64,000 nt of DNA from Alcanivorax sp. (GTDB lineage: Bacteria; Pseudomonadota; Gammaproteobacteria; Pseudomonadales; Alcanivoracaceae): contig NZ_PBSH01000030.1 in assembly GCF_002726155.1 (NCBI RefSeq), positions 105,017 through 169,016 on the forward strand. Reading direction: 5' to 3'. Under the pieces are notes generated by a model, which was not told the DNA's origin, made no database searches, and saw nothing but the letters and a program-made list of their open reading frames with translations. Within the stretch, counting starts at the first letter, position 1, and each line of letters opens with the position of its first letter. Positions 1 through 9,221 of this stretch are shown piece by piece. Position numbers and translations under genes: made by a program.

Positions 1-182
1 GTATTGGGCTTGATCGGCGCAGGCAGCTCCACGCTGATTCCGGCGAGGGAAATATCGTGGGTGGTCAGATACAGGCGATCTTCCGGCGCCACGGCATCCG
101 ATCCGGCGGGCAGCAAGGTAAGAGACAGGTTCTCTTCACGGCTGATCCGGGGGTGGCGTCGGTTGTCCATTGCTGTAGCCAT
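1..182 (-). CDS. PilZ-domain protein, N-terminal part (runs off the window)
   Basis: The minus strand reads from an ATG at 182 and leaves the window at base 1, giving 60 residues. They contain RRHPRIS near residue 8 and a DISLAGISVEL stretch near residue 45, the RxxxR and (D/N)xSxxG signature of PilZ domains, which bind cyclic di-GMP. The start lies 5 bases after the stop of a small membrane-protein gene (188-340), so the two are probably co-transcribed. The C-terminal half is missing, so any partner domain is unknown. The family call rests on the two motifs only. Confidence 0.7.
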   Translation of the reverse strand, partial: MATAMDNRRHPRISREENLSLTLLPAGSDAVAPEDRLYLTTHDISLAGISVELPAPIKPN

Positions 183-187
183 ATGAC

Positions 188-340
188 TTACCCGTAAATC
201 ATTCTGTCAACAACGTAAGCGGCGGCGGCCATGGTGGCAACCACCCCGAACAGGAACAGCAAGAACAACAGGGCGGGCTTGATCGTTTTGGGAAGCGCTT
301 CGGTTTCGCGTGAAGCGCGGGGTTCCTGCGTTTTACTCAT
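188..340 (-). CDS. small single-span membrane protein (50 aa)
   Basis: This is an unrecognised 50-residue protein. Residues 1-20 are polar and charged, and residues 22-44 form one hydrophobic segment (from PALLFLLFLF onward), so it should be a single-pass inner-membrane protein with the N-terminus in the cytoplasm. A good ribosome site (AGGGAGA) lies just upstream of the ATG. The gene is followed after 5 bases by the PilZ gene, suggesting translational coupling. No function can be assigned. The operon suggests a membrane partner for the PilZ protein, which is inference. Confidence 0.6.
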   Translation of the reverse strand: MSKTQEPRASRETEALPKTIKPALLFLLFLFGVVATMAAAAYVVDRMIYG

Positions 341-408
341 CAGTTATCTCCCTGACATATCCGCATACTTTACAGTATCAGTTATTCCGGGACGATAGGA
401 AACTGGGG

Positions 409-447
409 CCTTGCAGGGCTGGTAACTTGAGCCCTGCAAGGGTTTTT
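409..447. terminator. 12-bp perfect hairpin with T-run
   Basis: Arms at 409-420 (CCTTGCAGGGCT) and 430-441 pair perfectly, with a T-run following on the plus strand. It lies between the stop of the first TRAP permease and the small membrane-protein gene. It therefore separates two minus-strand units, although the T-run is on the plus side. Confidence 0.6.
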
Positions 448-465
448 GGCAGTTTGCGACGCTGA

Positions 466-2793
466 TCACCCTGTGACGTCTATTTTCTGAAATAGCCAGT
501 GATGCAGGCTGTCAGAGAGCAGCGGCACAAAGGCAACCAGCAACAGGGCCGTGAGCATGACGGCAATGGGCAACAGGTATTTTTCGTAGCGCCGGTAGAA
601 AGAGCCATTGATGACTTTGGCGCTTTCCACCTCGTCATCACCGACGACCTGGCGCGTCAACAGGTGGTTAAGGGCGACGGGTGGAGACAGGTAGCCCAGC
701 TCGAAGGCAACGAGGCTTATCATCCAGAAGTGCAATGGGGCGATGCCGTTATCGAAAGCCACCTGGGCGATGGTCGCGTTCACCAGGATGACCGCCCCAA
801 AGGGATCCATGATCATGCCAATAATAACCATGGTTACCACCAGCAGCGTCATGGCGACCCAGATCGAAGGGAACGTTTCCGGCAAGGCTTCCATGATCCC
901 GGAGCGTTCCAGTAGCCCCCCCATGCTGACGGTCAGTGCCATCAGCATGAGCAGCGCACCAATATGACCGGTGGTTTCATTGGTGGAGAAGCGCAGAGAG
1001 CTTTCCAGGTTGGTTCCAACCCCTTCTTCCTTGGCTGGCAGTTCTGATACCTCGCCGCTGGGTTTGAACAGATAATGGATAAGCAGACTGATGCCGAGAA
1101 TCAGGTTTCGCCAGAACAGCCCGGTTAACGTATCGGAAAGTTGGTTGGCGGAGGTACCAGATGGAATATTGCCGGCATCCAGTGCGTTGCTGACCAACCA
1201 GGCGTCATAGCTTGAATGGATCAGTAGTAGAGCCAGTACGGCAGCGCACAGGTGCAGGAAATGACGGCTGAACTTCTCATAGATAAGCACGGCCAGCATG
1301 ATCATCGGCAGGATGATGGGCGCATAGTTTTCGTTAAGTTGGGCCCCCAGGATATCTCTGAAAACCACCACCACGGTGCCAATGACAATGACGTAAGGCA
1401 GCAGGGGGACAAGCCGTTTCAGGCTTGCGGGAACCGCTTGTGAGAATCGGGCGATGCGTGCCGGTTCGGTGCGGGCAAACTGACTGTAAATGAAGAACAG
1501 TAATAGCGATAAACCGAAGACCTTGATGCCAGAAGTGAACAGTTCATCTGTGGTCACGCTGTTATTCAAGGCGGCGATAATGACCACCAGCAAACAGGGG
1601 CGCAGCACAACACCCATGGACCCGGACATGGCCGCCCCGGCCAGTGCCAACTGCTTTCTCGCTCCGGCACGGACCAGCTCATGGTAAACGGTTGCACCGG
1701 CCGCGATGATAAAAATGCCGGATGCGCCGGTATAGGCGGTGGGGATGGCGGTAACAGCAAGAATCACAAAGCACATCAGTTCGGGGGACATGCGCCAGGG
1801 GCGCAGCACATCGAAAACCAGATGCACCATCTTCGTCTGCCGCAGCATCATCCCTACCCAAATATAAAGGCCGAGGCTGAGAAACATGGTGGAAAATTCC
1901 ATCATCATGCCCAGGTAGACGCTGGTGCCGTGCAGGTAGCCCTGAGACATGAACTGGATGCTGGCACTGAGGCACATATACGCGTACAGCGGAATCGTTA
2001 GCAGTGCCTTGCCCCAGCTACCGCCTTCTTCCAGATCCTTGGGTGGGAAAAAAAGCTGCCAGAGAGACGCGGCGCTGAGAATGGCGAAGCCGCCTATCCA
2101 GAATTGATGTAAATAAAAGTGGTTTACCTGGACGCCATCGGTCATCGCCTTGATTTCCTCACTGCGATAGATCAAGGCAGAAGCCAGAAGCAGCACGTTG
2201 GCAGTGAGCTGGCCGAAGGTGGAGACCAGATGATCCTTGCGGGTGCGTGCCGGACGCAAAGCGATATGGTGACGGGTCAGCGTGGCCGTCGCCGCGCAAA
2301 TGAGCAGCAGCAAGCAAAGGATCAGCCGCTTGTAGTCACCCAGAATGCTGACAACTTGTGCCACGCCTCCTTCCAGGGTGCGAAAGGCAATGACGCCGGG
2401 GGTGACCTTTTCCTGGACCATTTGGTAGTTAGCCCACTTTTCACGGCACAGCGTTTGTGCGGACTCCAGGGATTGGCGCAACGCCTTTTCATCGATTTCG
2501 GTGCCAAAAAAACCGGCGAGGGGGTCGTCGGCCATTTTCTGTTTCTTTTCGGCAATGGCGCGTTCCAGCTCCCTGTCCAGGTCAGCATCCGCGTTGCAGG
2601 TGGGCTCATTCAGGGCGCCTGCACTACGCAGTTGAAAATAGTTGTCCCAGGTGTTTTCACCGATCGAGAGAAGTTGGGAATGAATAACCTGCCCGGAAGC
2701 CAGGAAAATCGTCAGCAATAGCAGCAGCAGGGTCGGCAGGGAGGAAAACCACTCTCGGGCGGTACGCTGTTCCATGCGCAGGGATGTGGCCAT
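466..2793 (-). CDS. fused TRAP transporter permease (small + large subunit), copy 1
   Basis: This 775-residue inner-membrane protein should couple ion flow to solute uptake. Residues about 20-45 form a first membrane span, followed by a charged periplasmic stretch of roughly 100 residues and three more spans up to about residue 265: a four-span DctQ-like small subunit. The rest is a DctM-like large subunit with repeated amphipathic and hydrophobic segments, for example the PTAYTGASGIF and SGSMGVVLRP regions. AAGGA lies 7 bases before the ATG. It is a close paralogue of the protein at 2978-5308. The ligand cannot be read from the sequence. The TRAP assignment is supported by the TatT-like and solute-binding genes upstream. 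Confidence 0.8.
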   Translation of the reverse strand: MATSLRMEQRTAREWFSSLPTLLLLLLTIFLASGQVIHSQLLSIGENTWDNYFQLRSAGALNEPTCNADADLDRELERAIAEKKQKMADDPLAGFFGTEIDEKALRQSLESAQTLCREKWANYQMVQEKVTPGVIAFRTLEGGVAQVVSILGDYKRLILCLLLLICAATATLTRHHIALRPARTRKDHLVSTFGQLTANVLLLASALIYRSEEIKAMTDGVQVNHFYLHQFWIGGFAILSAASLWQLFFPPKDLEEGGSWGKALLTIPLYAYMCLSASIQFMSQGYLHGTSVYLGMMMEFSTMFLSLGLYIWVGMMLRQTKMVHLVFDVLRPWRMSPELMCFVILAVTAIPTAYTGASGIFIIAAGATVYHELVRAGARKQLALAGAAMSGSMGVVLRPCLLVVIIAALNNSVTTDELFTSGIKVFGLSLLLFFIYSQFARTEPARIARFSQAVPASLKRLVPLLPYVIVIGTVVVVFRDILGAQLNENYAPIILPMIMLAVLIYEKFSRHFLHLCAAVLALLLIHSSYDAWLVSNALDAGNIPSGTSANQLSDTLTGLFWRNLILGISLLIHYLFKPSGEVSELPAKEEGVGTNLESSLRFSTNETTGHIGALLMLMALTVSMGGLLERSGIMEALPETFPSIWVAMTLLVVTMVIIGMIMDPFGAVILVNATIAQVAFDNGIAPLHFWMISLVAFELGYLSPPVALNHLLTRQVVGDDEVESAKVINGSFYRRYEKYLLPIAVMLTALLLVAFVPLLSDSLHHWLFQKIDVTG

Positions 2794-2935
2794 GTGTTGT
2801 CCTTGTTATTTTCTTGTGAGCAAAGATTTTGCAAATTAGCACGCGGGCATAGGTATGGAAAGGCAGTGCTCGATGGCGCAGGAAGGAGGCGGGCCGCAAA
2901 GAGGCGGGGGAATAACGTTGCTGACCTCAAAACGC

Positions 2936-2961
2936 AAAAAGGGCCCGAATGGGCCCTTTTT
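2936..2961. terminator. bidirectional intrinsic terminator
   Basis: AAAAAGGGCCC (2936-2946), loop GAAT and GGGCCCTTTTT (2951-2961) form an 11-bp perfect stem with A and T tracts on either side. It lies just after the stop of permease copy 2, so copy 1 probably needs read-through or its own promoter. Confidence 0.85.
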
Positions 2962-2977
2962 GCTGTGTCGGTTAGCG

Positions 2978-5308
2978 TTAGTGAACGCCGACCTGGATCT
3001 TCTGGAACAGGAACTCGTGGAGCGAGTCCGACATCAGCGGTACGTAAGAGACCAGCAGCAGCGCAGTCAGCATCACCGCGATCGGCAGCAGGAATTTCTC
3101 GTAGCGGCGGTAGAAGCTGCCACCCGGTACCTTGGCGGATTCCACTTCCTCGTCCCCGACCACTTGCCTTGTCAGCAGGTGGTTCAGTGCCACAGGGGGC
3201 GACAGATAACCCAGCTCAAAGGCCACCAGGGTGATCATCCAGAAGTGTAATGGCGCAATACCATTGTCAAAGGCAATTTGGGCAATGGTTGCGTTGACCA
3301 GAATCACCGCCCCGTAGGGGTCCATGATCATGCCGATAATCACCATGGTGACAACCAGCAGGGTCATGGCCAGCCAGATGCTCGGGAACGTCTCAGGCAG
3401 CATTTCCATGACGCCGGAACGCTCGATAATACCGCCGACACTGACCGACAGGGCCATCAGCATCAGCAGGGCGCCAATATGGCCGGTAGTCTCGTTGGTC
3501 GCAAAGCGCAATGAGCTTTCCATCTTGTCGCCCACGCCAGGCTCTGGCTGATAATGCGGATCCATATCCGGGGTTTTCACCAGATAATGAGTCACCAGGC
3601 AGGCGCCAAGGATGACATTACGCCAGAACAGTCCCCAGAACAGGCCTTCCAGTTGTTCTGCAGAGGTGCCGGTGGGAATGGCGCCGCTGTTCAGTGCTTC
3701 ATTGATAATCCACAGGTTGTAGCAGGAGTGGATCAGCAGTGGTACCAGGACCACGGTGAACACGTGCAGGGATTTCTGACTCAGTTTTTCGTACGCCAGG
3801 ATAGACAGCAGCATCACTGGCAGAATAATCGGTGCATAGTTTTCGTTCAGTTCCGTATCCAGCAGATCACGGAAGAGTACGACAACCGTCCCCATGATGA
3901 TCACATAGGGCAGCAGCGGGATCAGTCGTTTCAGGCTCTGGGGAACCGCTTCCGAGAACGGCGCAATACGTGCCGGGGCAGTACGGGCAAACTGGCTGTA
4001 AATGAAGAACAAGAACAGTGACAGACCGAAGATTTTCAGGCCGGAAGTGAAGAGCTCATCGGTGGTTACACTGTTGTTCAGAGCCGCGATGATAACCACC
4101 AGCAAACAGGGGCGAAGAACCACACCCATTGAGCCGGACATGGCCGTGGCTGCCAATGCAAGTTGCTTGCGAGCGCCGGCACGAACCAGTTCGTTATAAA
4201 TGGTGGCACCCGCAGCGATAACGAAGATACCGGAGGCGCCGGTGTAGGCTGTGGGCACAGCGGCAACCGCCAGAACAACGAAACACATCAGCTCTGGTGA
4301 CATTTTCCAGGGACGCAGCACGTCGAACACCAGGTGCGCCATCTTGGTCTGGCGCAGCAGCATACCAATCCAGATATACAGCGCCAGGCTCAGGAACAGC
4401 GTAGACAACTCCATCATCATGCCGAGATAGACGCTAATGCCGTGGTAGTAACCCTGGCTGATGAACTGTGCACCGGCGGTAAGACACATGAAGCTGTACA
4501 GCGGAATGGTCAACATCGCCTTGCCCCAGGTGCCGCCTTCCTCAAGGTCTTTGGGTGGGCGAATCAGCTGGTAGAGAGCGGCCAGAGACAGCAGCAGGAA
4601 GCCCGCGATCCAGAACTGGTGCAGATAGAAATGGTTAACCTGAACCCCGTCGGCCATGGCGCTGACTTCTTCGCCACGGTACAGCCAGGCTGACATGAGT
4701 AGCATGACGTTGGCGGCAAGCTGCCCCACGCTGGAAACAAAGTGATCTTTTCGCGTGTGTGCCGGGCGCAGCGAAATATGATGGCGACTCAAGGTGGCGG
4801 TCGCGGCACAGATCATCACCAGCAGGCAAAGCAGCAGGCGTTTGTAGTTACCCAGGGTGGTAACAACTTTGGCAACGCCGCCTTCCAGAGTTCGGAAGGC
4901 AATCACACCGGGGGTGGCCTTCTCCTGAATAAGCTCGTAACGCTCCCACTTGCCTCGACAGTTCGCCCTGGAAGATTCCAGCGACTTGCGCAGCGCGGTT
5001 TCGTCGACGTCTGTGCCGAAGATACCAGCGAGTGGGTCGTCAGCCATTTGCTGCTTTTTCTGCTTGATGGCTTTTTCCAGCTCCTGGTTCAGGTCTGGGT
5101 CACGGTTACAGGTGGGTTGTTCCACCATGCCCGCGCCACGCAGCAGGAAATAGCCTTCCCAGGTATTTTCGCCGATTTTCAGTAGCTGAGAGTGAATGAC
5201 TTCGCCGGAAGCCAGAAAAATAGTCAGCAGAAGAAGAATCAGGGTGGGAAGGGAGGATAACCATTCCGCCACGGAACGGTTTGCAACAGTCAGAGAAGGT
5301 TTATCCAT
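2978..5308 (-). CDS. fused TRAP transporter permease (small + large subunit), copy 2
   Basis: This 776-residue paralogue of the permease at 466-2793 aligns over its whole length, with the same order: one N-terminal span, a periplasmic loop with a conserved Cys pair region (PTCN, ANCRGKW), three spans, then a DctM-like domain. Motifs such as PTAYTGASGIF, SGSMGVVLRPC and GLFWRN are shared. The strongest drift is in the periplasmic loop and the central loop near residues 520-570, as expected if the two copies serve different binding proteins. It lies downstream of the solute-binding gene at 5504 but is separated from it by a terminator. Confidence 0.8.
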   Translation of the reverse strand: MDKPSLTVANRSVAEWLSSLPTLILLLLTIFLASGEVIHSQLLKIGENTWEGYFLLRGAGMVEQPTCNRDPDLNQELEKAIKQKKQQMADDPLAGIFGTDVDETALRKSLESSRANCRGKWERYELIQEKATPGVIAFRTLEGGVAKVVTTLGNYKRLLLCLLVMICAATATLSRHHISLRPAHTRKDHFVSSVGQLAANVMLLMSAWLYRGEEVSAMADGVQVNHFYLHQFWIAGFLLLSLAALYQLIRPPKDLEEGGTWGKAMLTIPLYSFMCLTAGAQFISQGYYHGISVYLGMMMELSTLFLSLALYIWIGMLLRQTKMAHLVFDVLRPWKMSPELMCFVVLAVAAVPTAYTGASGIFVIAAGATIYNELVRAGARKQLALAATAMSGSMGVVLRPCLLVVIIAALNNSVTTDELFTSGLKIFGLSLFLFFIYSQFARTAPARIAPFSEAVPQSLKRLIPLLPYVIIMGTVVVLFRDLLDTELNENYAPIILPVMLLSILAYEKLSQKSLHVFTVVLVPLLIHSCYNLWIINEALNSGAIPTGTSAEQLEGLFWGLFWRNVILGACLVTHYLVKTPDMDPHYQPEPGVGDKMESSLRFATNETTGHIGALLMLMALSVSVGGIIERSGVMEMLPETFPSIWLAMTLLVVTMVIIGMIMDPYGAVILVNATIAQIAFDNGIAPLHFWMITLVAFELGYLSPPVALNHLLTRQVVGDEEVESAKVPGGSFYRRYEKFLLPIAVMLTALLLVSYVPLMSDSLHEFLFQKIQVGVH

Positions 5309-5460
5309 TGTGCACCCGGTTATTGTTATACCGCCGAGAAAACCGAAGAGGTGAGGGCATCAGAGAGTTCAGCGCCTTATCCTCCGCATTGTGTAGCGGT
5401 GTAAACGTTTTGTTTACCTGTTGCCCGAAGAGCGGGTAACAGAAACTCTTGTCGTTAGGG

Positions 5461-5485
5461 AAAAACGGGGCCAGCAGGCCCCGTT
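5461..5485 (-). terminator. intrinsic terminator after the first solute-binding gene
   Basis: On the minus strand AACGGGGCC, loop TGCT and GGCCCCGTT are followed by TTT: a 9-bp perfect stem with a T-tract. It sits 19 bases after the stop of the gene at 5504-6520 and about 150 bases before the start of permease copy 2. Confidence 0.85.
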
Positions 5486-5503
5486 GGATCGTATATAACT
5501 GTT

Positions 5504-6520
5504 TTACTCGACAGGATTGACGCATTCTGCGCGGGACGCTTCGTGCTTGCAGCGTACCTTGCGTAACAGAGACATCATGTCTTTGCTGTATGTGCCGTCT
5601 TTGGTGAGGGCGATGCGCGCTTCGCGCAGCATTTCGTCATAGCGCAGCTTGTCGGCTTCGGGAATGCGAATCCACCATTTCTTGTTCACTTCGCTGTTGG
5701 CGTTTTCGATCACGCGCATGGCACGGTCAAACTGACCCAGCATGTATTTACGCGATTGTGCTGCGAAGTCGGCGGGGAATTTGTCTTTCTTCAGGATGAC
5801 CTGGGCGGTCAGCTGACCGAGGACATAATCAATGATGCCACCATCAGGTTGCATGCCTTTATACAGTTCCAGAGCGGAATAGGCCGCAATCGGGGCAAAA
5901 CAAATATCCACGGAGCCGTTATTGAAACGTCCGGAGAAGTTGGTGATGTCTGACATTACCGGAGACATGCCCACGCGGGATGCCATGTTGGCCTGGGCTG
6001 TATCGTATTCGAGTACCGCAATGGATTTGCCGGACAGTTCGCCAACAGTATCGATGGTGCGATCTTTCACGAACAGGTAGGCCGCGCCCATGGGGGCAAC
6101 GCCACCTACTTCGTAGGGGCCGGAAACCAGTTTTTCATTGATGGCCGGATTGCCGCTGGCGAGCACGGTGATAACAGTGCGCATGGCGTCATAGCTGGGG
6201 ATCGCGCCGATGGAGTCCATGCTGCCAGTGTAATTATTGAACTGACGACCACGGATCCCTGTGAGGACGGCGGCATCACACTGGCCGGCTTTCAGGTCTT
6301 CGGAGGCAATTTTTTCATCAGTGTAGGGCTTGAGTTCAAGATCCACACCCCAATCCAGGGCGGCGGTCTTGTAGTCCTTCATGATGTTATAGATATCGCC
6401 GTTGGCACCGATAATATCGAATACGCACATGGTGCGTTTCTCGGCGGCCTGGGCGGCGGGGGTGAACGTCAATGCCAGAGCGGCAGTGGCGGCTGCAGTT
6501 AACGCTTTAACGTAGCGCAT
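5504..6520 (-). CDS. TRAP-type solute-binding protein, AdeT-like (paralogue 1)
   Basis: This 338-residue periplasmic protein has a Sec signal peptide ending about AQAAEKR. The mature part begins with CVFDIIGANGDIY and contains an AGQCDAAVLTGIRGRQFN block, a FNNGSVDICFAPIAAY block and a C-terminal RCKHEASRAEC. These blocks recur in the genes at 9338, 10691 and 11902. I associate the family with the Acinetobacter AdeT1/AdeT2 proteins, first described as efflux components but built like TRAP binding proteins. It is the only paralogue next to the TatT-like lipoprotein and the permeases, and the only one without an N-terminal helical extension. AGGAGA precedes the ATG. The ligand is unknown. Confidence 0.75.
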   Translation of the reverse strand: MRYVKALTAAATAALALTFTPAAQAAEKRTMCVFDIIGANGDIYNIMKDYKTAALDWGVDLELKPYTDEKIASEDLKAGQCDAAVLTGIRGRQFNNYTGSMDSIGAIPSYDAMRTVITVLASGNPAINEKLVSGPYEVGGVAPMGAAYLFVKDRTIDTVGELSGKSIAVLEYDTAQANMASRVGMSPVMSDITNFSGRFNNGSVDICFAPIAAYSALELYKGMQPDGGIIDYVLGQLTAQVILKKDKFPADFAAQSRKYMLGQFDRAMRVIENANSEVNKKWWIRIPEADKLRYDEMLREARIALTKDGTYSKDMMSLLRKVRCKHEASRAECVNPVE

Positions 6521-6553
6521 AATTGTCTCCTGGTTACTTCTTACAACTTATTC

Positions 6554-6573
6554 AAAAGCGGCCCGAAGGCCGC
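6554..6573 (-). terminator. hairpin between TatT-like and solute-binding genes
   Basis: GCGGCC, loop TTCG, GGCCGC followed by TTTT on the minus strand. It lies in the 60-bp gap between the lipoprotein gene (stop 6581) and the binding-protein gene (start 6520). It may attenuate read-through, or protect an mRNA 3' end so that the two proteins are made in different amounts. Confidence 0.65.
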
Positions 6574-6580
6574 AACAGGC

Positions 6581-7609
6581 TTATAGCAAATCGTCAATAT
6601 TAACGGAGGGGCCGGATTGGGCTTGGTCATCCCAGAAGGTGCCAATGCCACCGATGGGGGTACGTTTACCGGTATTTTCAGTCCACTCGCGATCTGAGAT
6701 GCCCTGAACGATGAAGCCGGCAATGGCATCCAGCATGGCGTAATCCGGGTTCAGGTTCTGGTCGTTGGCGGCGTAGTCGCGGATGGCCTTGCGCAGACGC
6801 TCATCATTGCCTTTGCTGAACGCGCTCATGGCGTAGAGGGCGCTACCCAGACGGATACCGTTGTCGAAACCGGCCTTGGCTGAGGCTTCCAGTTCGGCCC
6901 ATGCGTCGGCGTTTGGCGGAGCCAGCATCGGCAGCAGGTTCCAGACTGCAGCACGGGTGCCGCGGGGCACGCCCCACCACTTGTCGTTCTCCAAGCACTT
7001 CATGTTGCGCTCGACCTTGGCGGCGAGATCGCGGGGAACGCCTACTGCACCATCGGATGCACCATCATTGAGCAGGGCTTGAACGCCGGAGATGTTGCCG
7101 ACCATCCATACCAGCTCGTCGAAGTCGGTTTTCAGTTTCGGGCATTCGCCGTCTTTCATATCGCCGTAGGCTTCAACCATGTAGTTGTAAGCCTTGTACT
7201 GGCGATCAGCGGCAACAGCGGACCAGCGCTTCTGCTCAATGCGGGCATCCTGAGCTTCACTTACCCGTCCATCTTTCACTGAACGCATGTAGCGCAATTC
7301 AGCGTCGAGGGCGATTTGTTCGGCACAGGTGGCGGCGGTAGTGAATACCATGGCGCCAAGCTTGCTGGGGTCAGAGCCAACTCGCTCGAAAGACATCAGT
7401 AGCGGGGTTTGGGCTTCACCGGTGACACACGCCATGCGTACGTCGTTGTAGGTCATCATGTAGGGCAGCATTTCGGATCGACCGAAGCTGATGAGGACAT
7501 CGCCGGTGGTTTTGTAGATGACGCCACAGCCTTGCAGAGCCAGGATGGCGCCCCCTACCAAGGCCAGACCGGAATGTCGTAGCATTTTTTTCATGGAAAG
7601 AGAACCCAT
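6581..7609 (-). CDS. TatT-like TRAP-associated outer-membrane lipoprotein
   Basis: This 342-residue lipoprotein has a signal peptide with lipobox LQGC near residue 28. The mature part is largely alpha-helical and opens with VIYKTTGDVLISFGRSEMLPYMMTYN, continuing with repeated helix pairs. This fits the TatT family, trimeric TPR-type lipoproteins that cap the solute-binding protein of some TRAP systems, as described in Treponema pallidum. A strong AAGGAG lies 9 bases before the ATG at 7609. It is probably the first gene of the minus-strand transport unit and is divergent from the UbiB-like kinase. The TatT call rests on architecture and neighbours and is less certain than the lipoprotein call. 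Confidence 0.65.
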   Translation of the reverse strand: MGSLSMKKMLRHSGLALVGGAILALQGCGVIYKTTGDVLISFGRSEMLPYMMTYNDVRMACVTGEAQTPLLMSFERVGSDPSKLGAMVFTTAATCAEQIALDAELRYMRSVKDGRVSEAQDARIEQKRWSAVAADRQYKAYNYMVEAYGDMKDGECPKLKTDFDELVWMVGNISGVQALLNDGASDGAVGVPRDLAAKVERNMKCLENDKWWGVPRGTRAAVWNLLPMLAPPNADAWAELEASAKAGFDNGIRLGSALYAMSAFSKGNDERLRKAIRDYAANDQNLNPDYAMLDAIAGFIVQGISDREWTENTGKRTPIGGIGTFWDDQAQSGPSVNIDDLL

Positions 7610-7783
7610 TCGTTAGCTCCTTGTTATTGTTCTCACATAGCGCGGTCAAAGGTACGAAAGTCCGCCAATTGGCACAAGCGGCAATTACAAAAAAGCCTGC
7701 AAACAATTACAAACAATAAATTTGCTATATCATGGATTGTGTTCATCAACCCATGGAATCTACAGGGAAAATACGATTTTATT

Positions 7784-9145
7784 ATGAGTGACCACAGTGG
7801 CGTTAAAGACATGCGGGCCTGGCTGGCGGGCGAACGGAGTGGCCTTTCCCTGGCATTGAATACCGCCCGGGGTGGACTGCGTATTCTCGAAACGCTTGGC
7901 GTCCTGGGTCGCCAGGGGCTCGGTTGGGCTCTGGGGGATCGCCCGCCAGTGCCGGCTTTGCTGCGTACGACCTTCGAATCCCTGGGGACTACTTACATCA
8001 AGTTAGGGCAGTTTATTGCCAGCTCCCCATCAATTTTCCCTGAAGAGTATGTAGAAGAGTTTCAGCGCTGCCTGGACCGTACGCCCCCCCTACCTTTTCA
8101 TTACATTCGCGAAACCATTGAATCCGAGCTGGGCGCCAGCCTTGAATCGCTCTATCAATTTGTGGATCCCAAACCATTGGCCAGTGCGTCAATTGCACAG
8201 GTTCATGCAGCAAAGATGAAGAACGGCCAGGACGTGGTTATCAAGGTTCAGCGTCCGGGTGTGAAGAATGTACTGCTCACAGATTTCAATTTTCTTTATT
8301 TCGCCGCGCGGATTACCGAGCAATTGGCGCCGGGTTTGTCCCGGTCGGCCATTTCCGGGGTCATTGAAGAATTGCAGGCCGGCATGCTGGAAGAGTGTGA
8401 TTTCATCAAGGAAGCGAACAACCTGAAGGCGTTCAACGTGTTTTTGCGCGATACCGGGAATACCCAGGCGGTGGCGCCGGAGCCGATCATGTCGCACACC
8501 ACAGGCAAGGTGTTGACCATGGAGCGTTTCTTTGGCGTGCCGCTGACGGATATGAATGTACTTAAAAAGTATACCGACGATCCGGCAGGCACCTTGATCT
8601 CCGCCCTTAATACCTGGTTCTCCAGTCTTATGTTGTGTGACTTCTTCCATGCGGATGTGCATGCCGGAAACCTGATGTTGCTGGAAGATGGCCGGGTAGG
8701 GTTTATCGATTTTGGTATCGTCGGGCGGATACGCCGTGAAGCCTGGGATGGCATGGCCACCTTTTTTGACGCCATTGGTCGCGGTGATGTGCGGCAGATG
8801 GCAGAAGCCATGGCCGTGATTGGCATGACCCGTGAAGAGGTGGATGTCGAGGCGCTGGCCCGGGACATTGAGGGGCTGCAAGGCTCGCTGGGTCAGGTGG
8901 ACCCGTCTTCACTGGTGCAGGCGGACCGCAACGACAAGGAGGTGAATCGTCTGCTGATGGATATCGTCAAAATTGGTGAGAGCCACGGTATTCGTTTCCC
9001 GCGAGAGTTTGCCTTGTTGCTGAAACAGTTCCTCTATTTCGACCGTTATGTGCAGGTGCTGGCACCGGAAATGGATATGTTCAGTGATAACCGTGTAGAC
9101 ATGTTCGGTGCCGTTGACGAAATGCCGGGTGGTTTTCTGCACTAA
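7784..9145 (+). CDS. UbiB/ABC1 (AarF)-family atypical kinase
   Basis: This 453-residue protein has the signature parts of the UbiB family: YIKLGQFIASSPSIFPEEY (the KxGQ motif), ASIAQVHAA (alanine-rich nucleotide loop), VIKVQRPGV (the ATP-binding lysine), FHADVHAGNLML (catalytic loop) and VGFIDFGIVGR (the metal-binding DFG). Family members support ubiquinone synthesis or lipid handling. It lacks the obvious paired C-terminal membrane helices of classical UbiB. An upstream in-frame GTG exists at 7739, but the ATG at 7784 begins the conserved part. It lies inside a TRAP-type locus, divergent from the TatT-like gene. The link between the two is unproven. Confidence 0.8.
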   Translation: MSDHSGVKDMRAWLAGERSGLSLALNTARGGLRILETLGVLGRQGLGWALGDRPPVPALLRTTFESLGTTYIKLGQFIASSPSIFPEEYVEEFQRCLDRTPPLPFHYIRETIESELGASLESLYQFVDPKPLASASIAQVHAAKMKNGQDVVIKVQRPGVKNVLLTDFNFLYFAARITEQLAPGLSRSAISGVIEELQAGMLEECDFIKEANNLKAFNVFLRDTGNTQAVAPEPIMSHTTGKVLTMERFFGVPLTDMNVLKKYTDDPAGTLISALNTWFSSLMLCDFFHADVHAGNLMLLEDGRVGFIDFGIVGRIRREAWDGMATFFDAIGRGDVRQMAEAMAVIGMTREEVDVEALARDIEGLQGSLGQVDPSSLVQADRNDKEVNRLLMDIVKIGESHGIRFPREFALLLKQFLYFDRYVQVLAPEMDMFSDNRVDMFGAVDEMPGGFLH

Positions 9146-9173
9146 TAGCAGCAAGCTACGACCTATGAGCCAC

Positions 9174-9207
9174 AAAAAAACCGTACCTTCTCGGGTACGG
9201 TTTTTTT
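9174..9207. terminator. intrinsic terminator after the UbiB-like kinase gene
   Basis: A7 + CCGTACC, a 6-base loop, and GGTACGG + T7 form a 14-bp stem counting the A/T flanks. It is symmetric, so it can stop transcription arriving from both convergent neighbours (the kinase on plus and the solute-binding gene at 9338 on minus). Confidence 0.9.
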
Positions 9208-9221
9208 GTTTGGGCCTTGAT

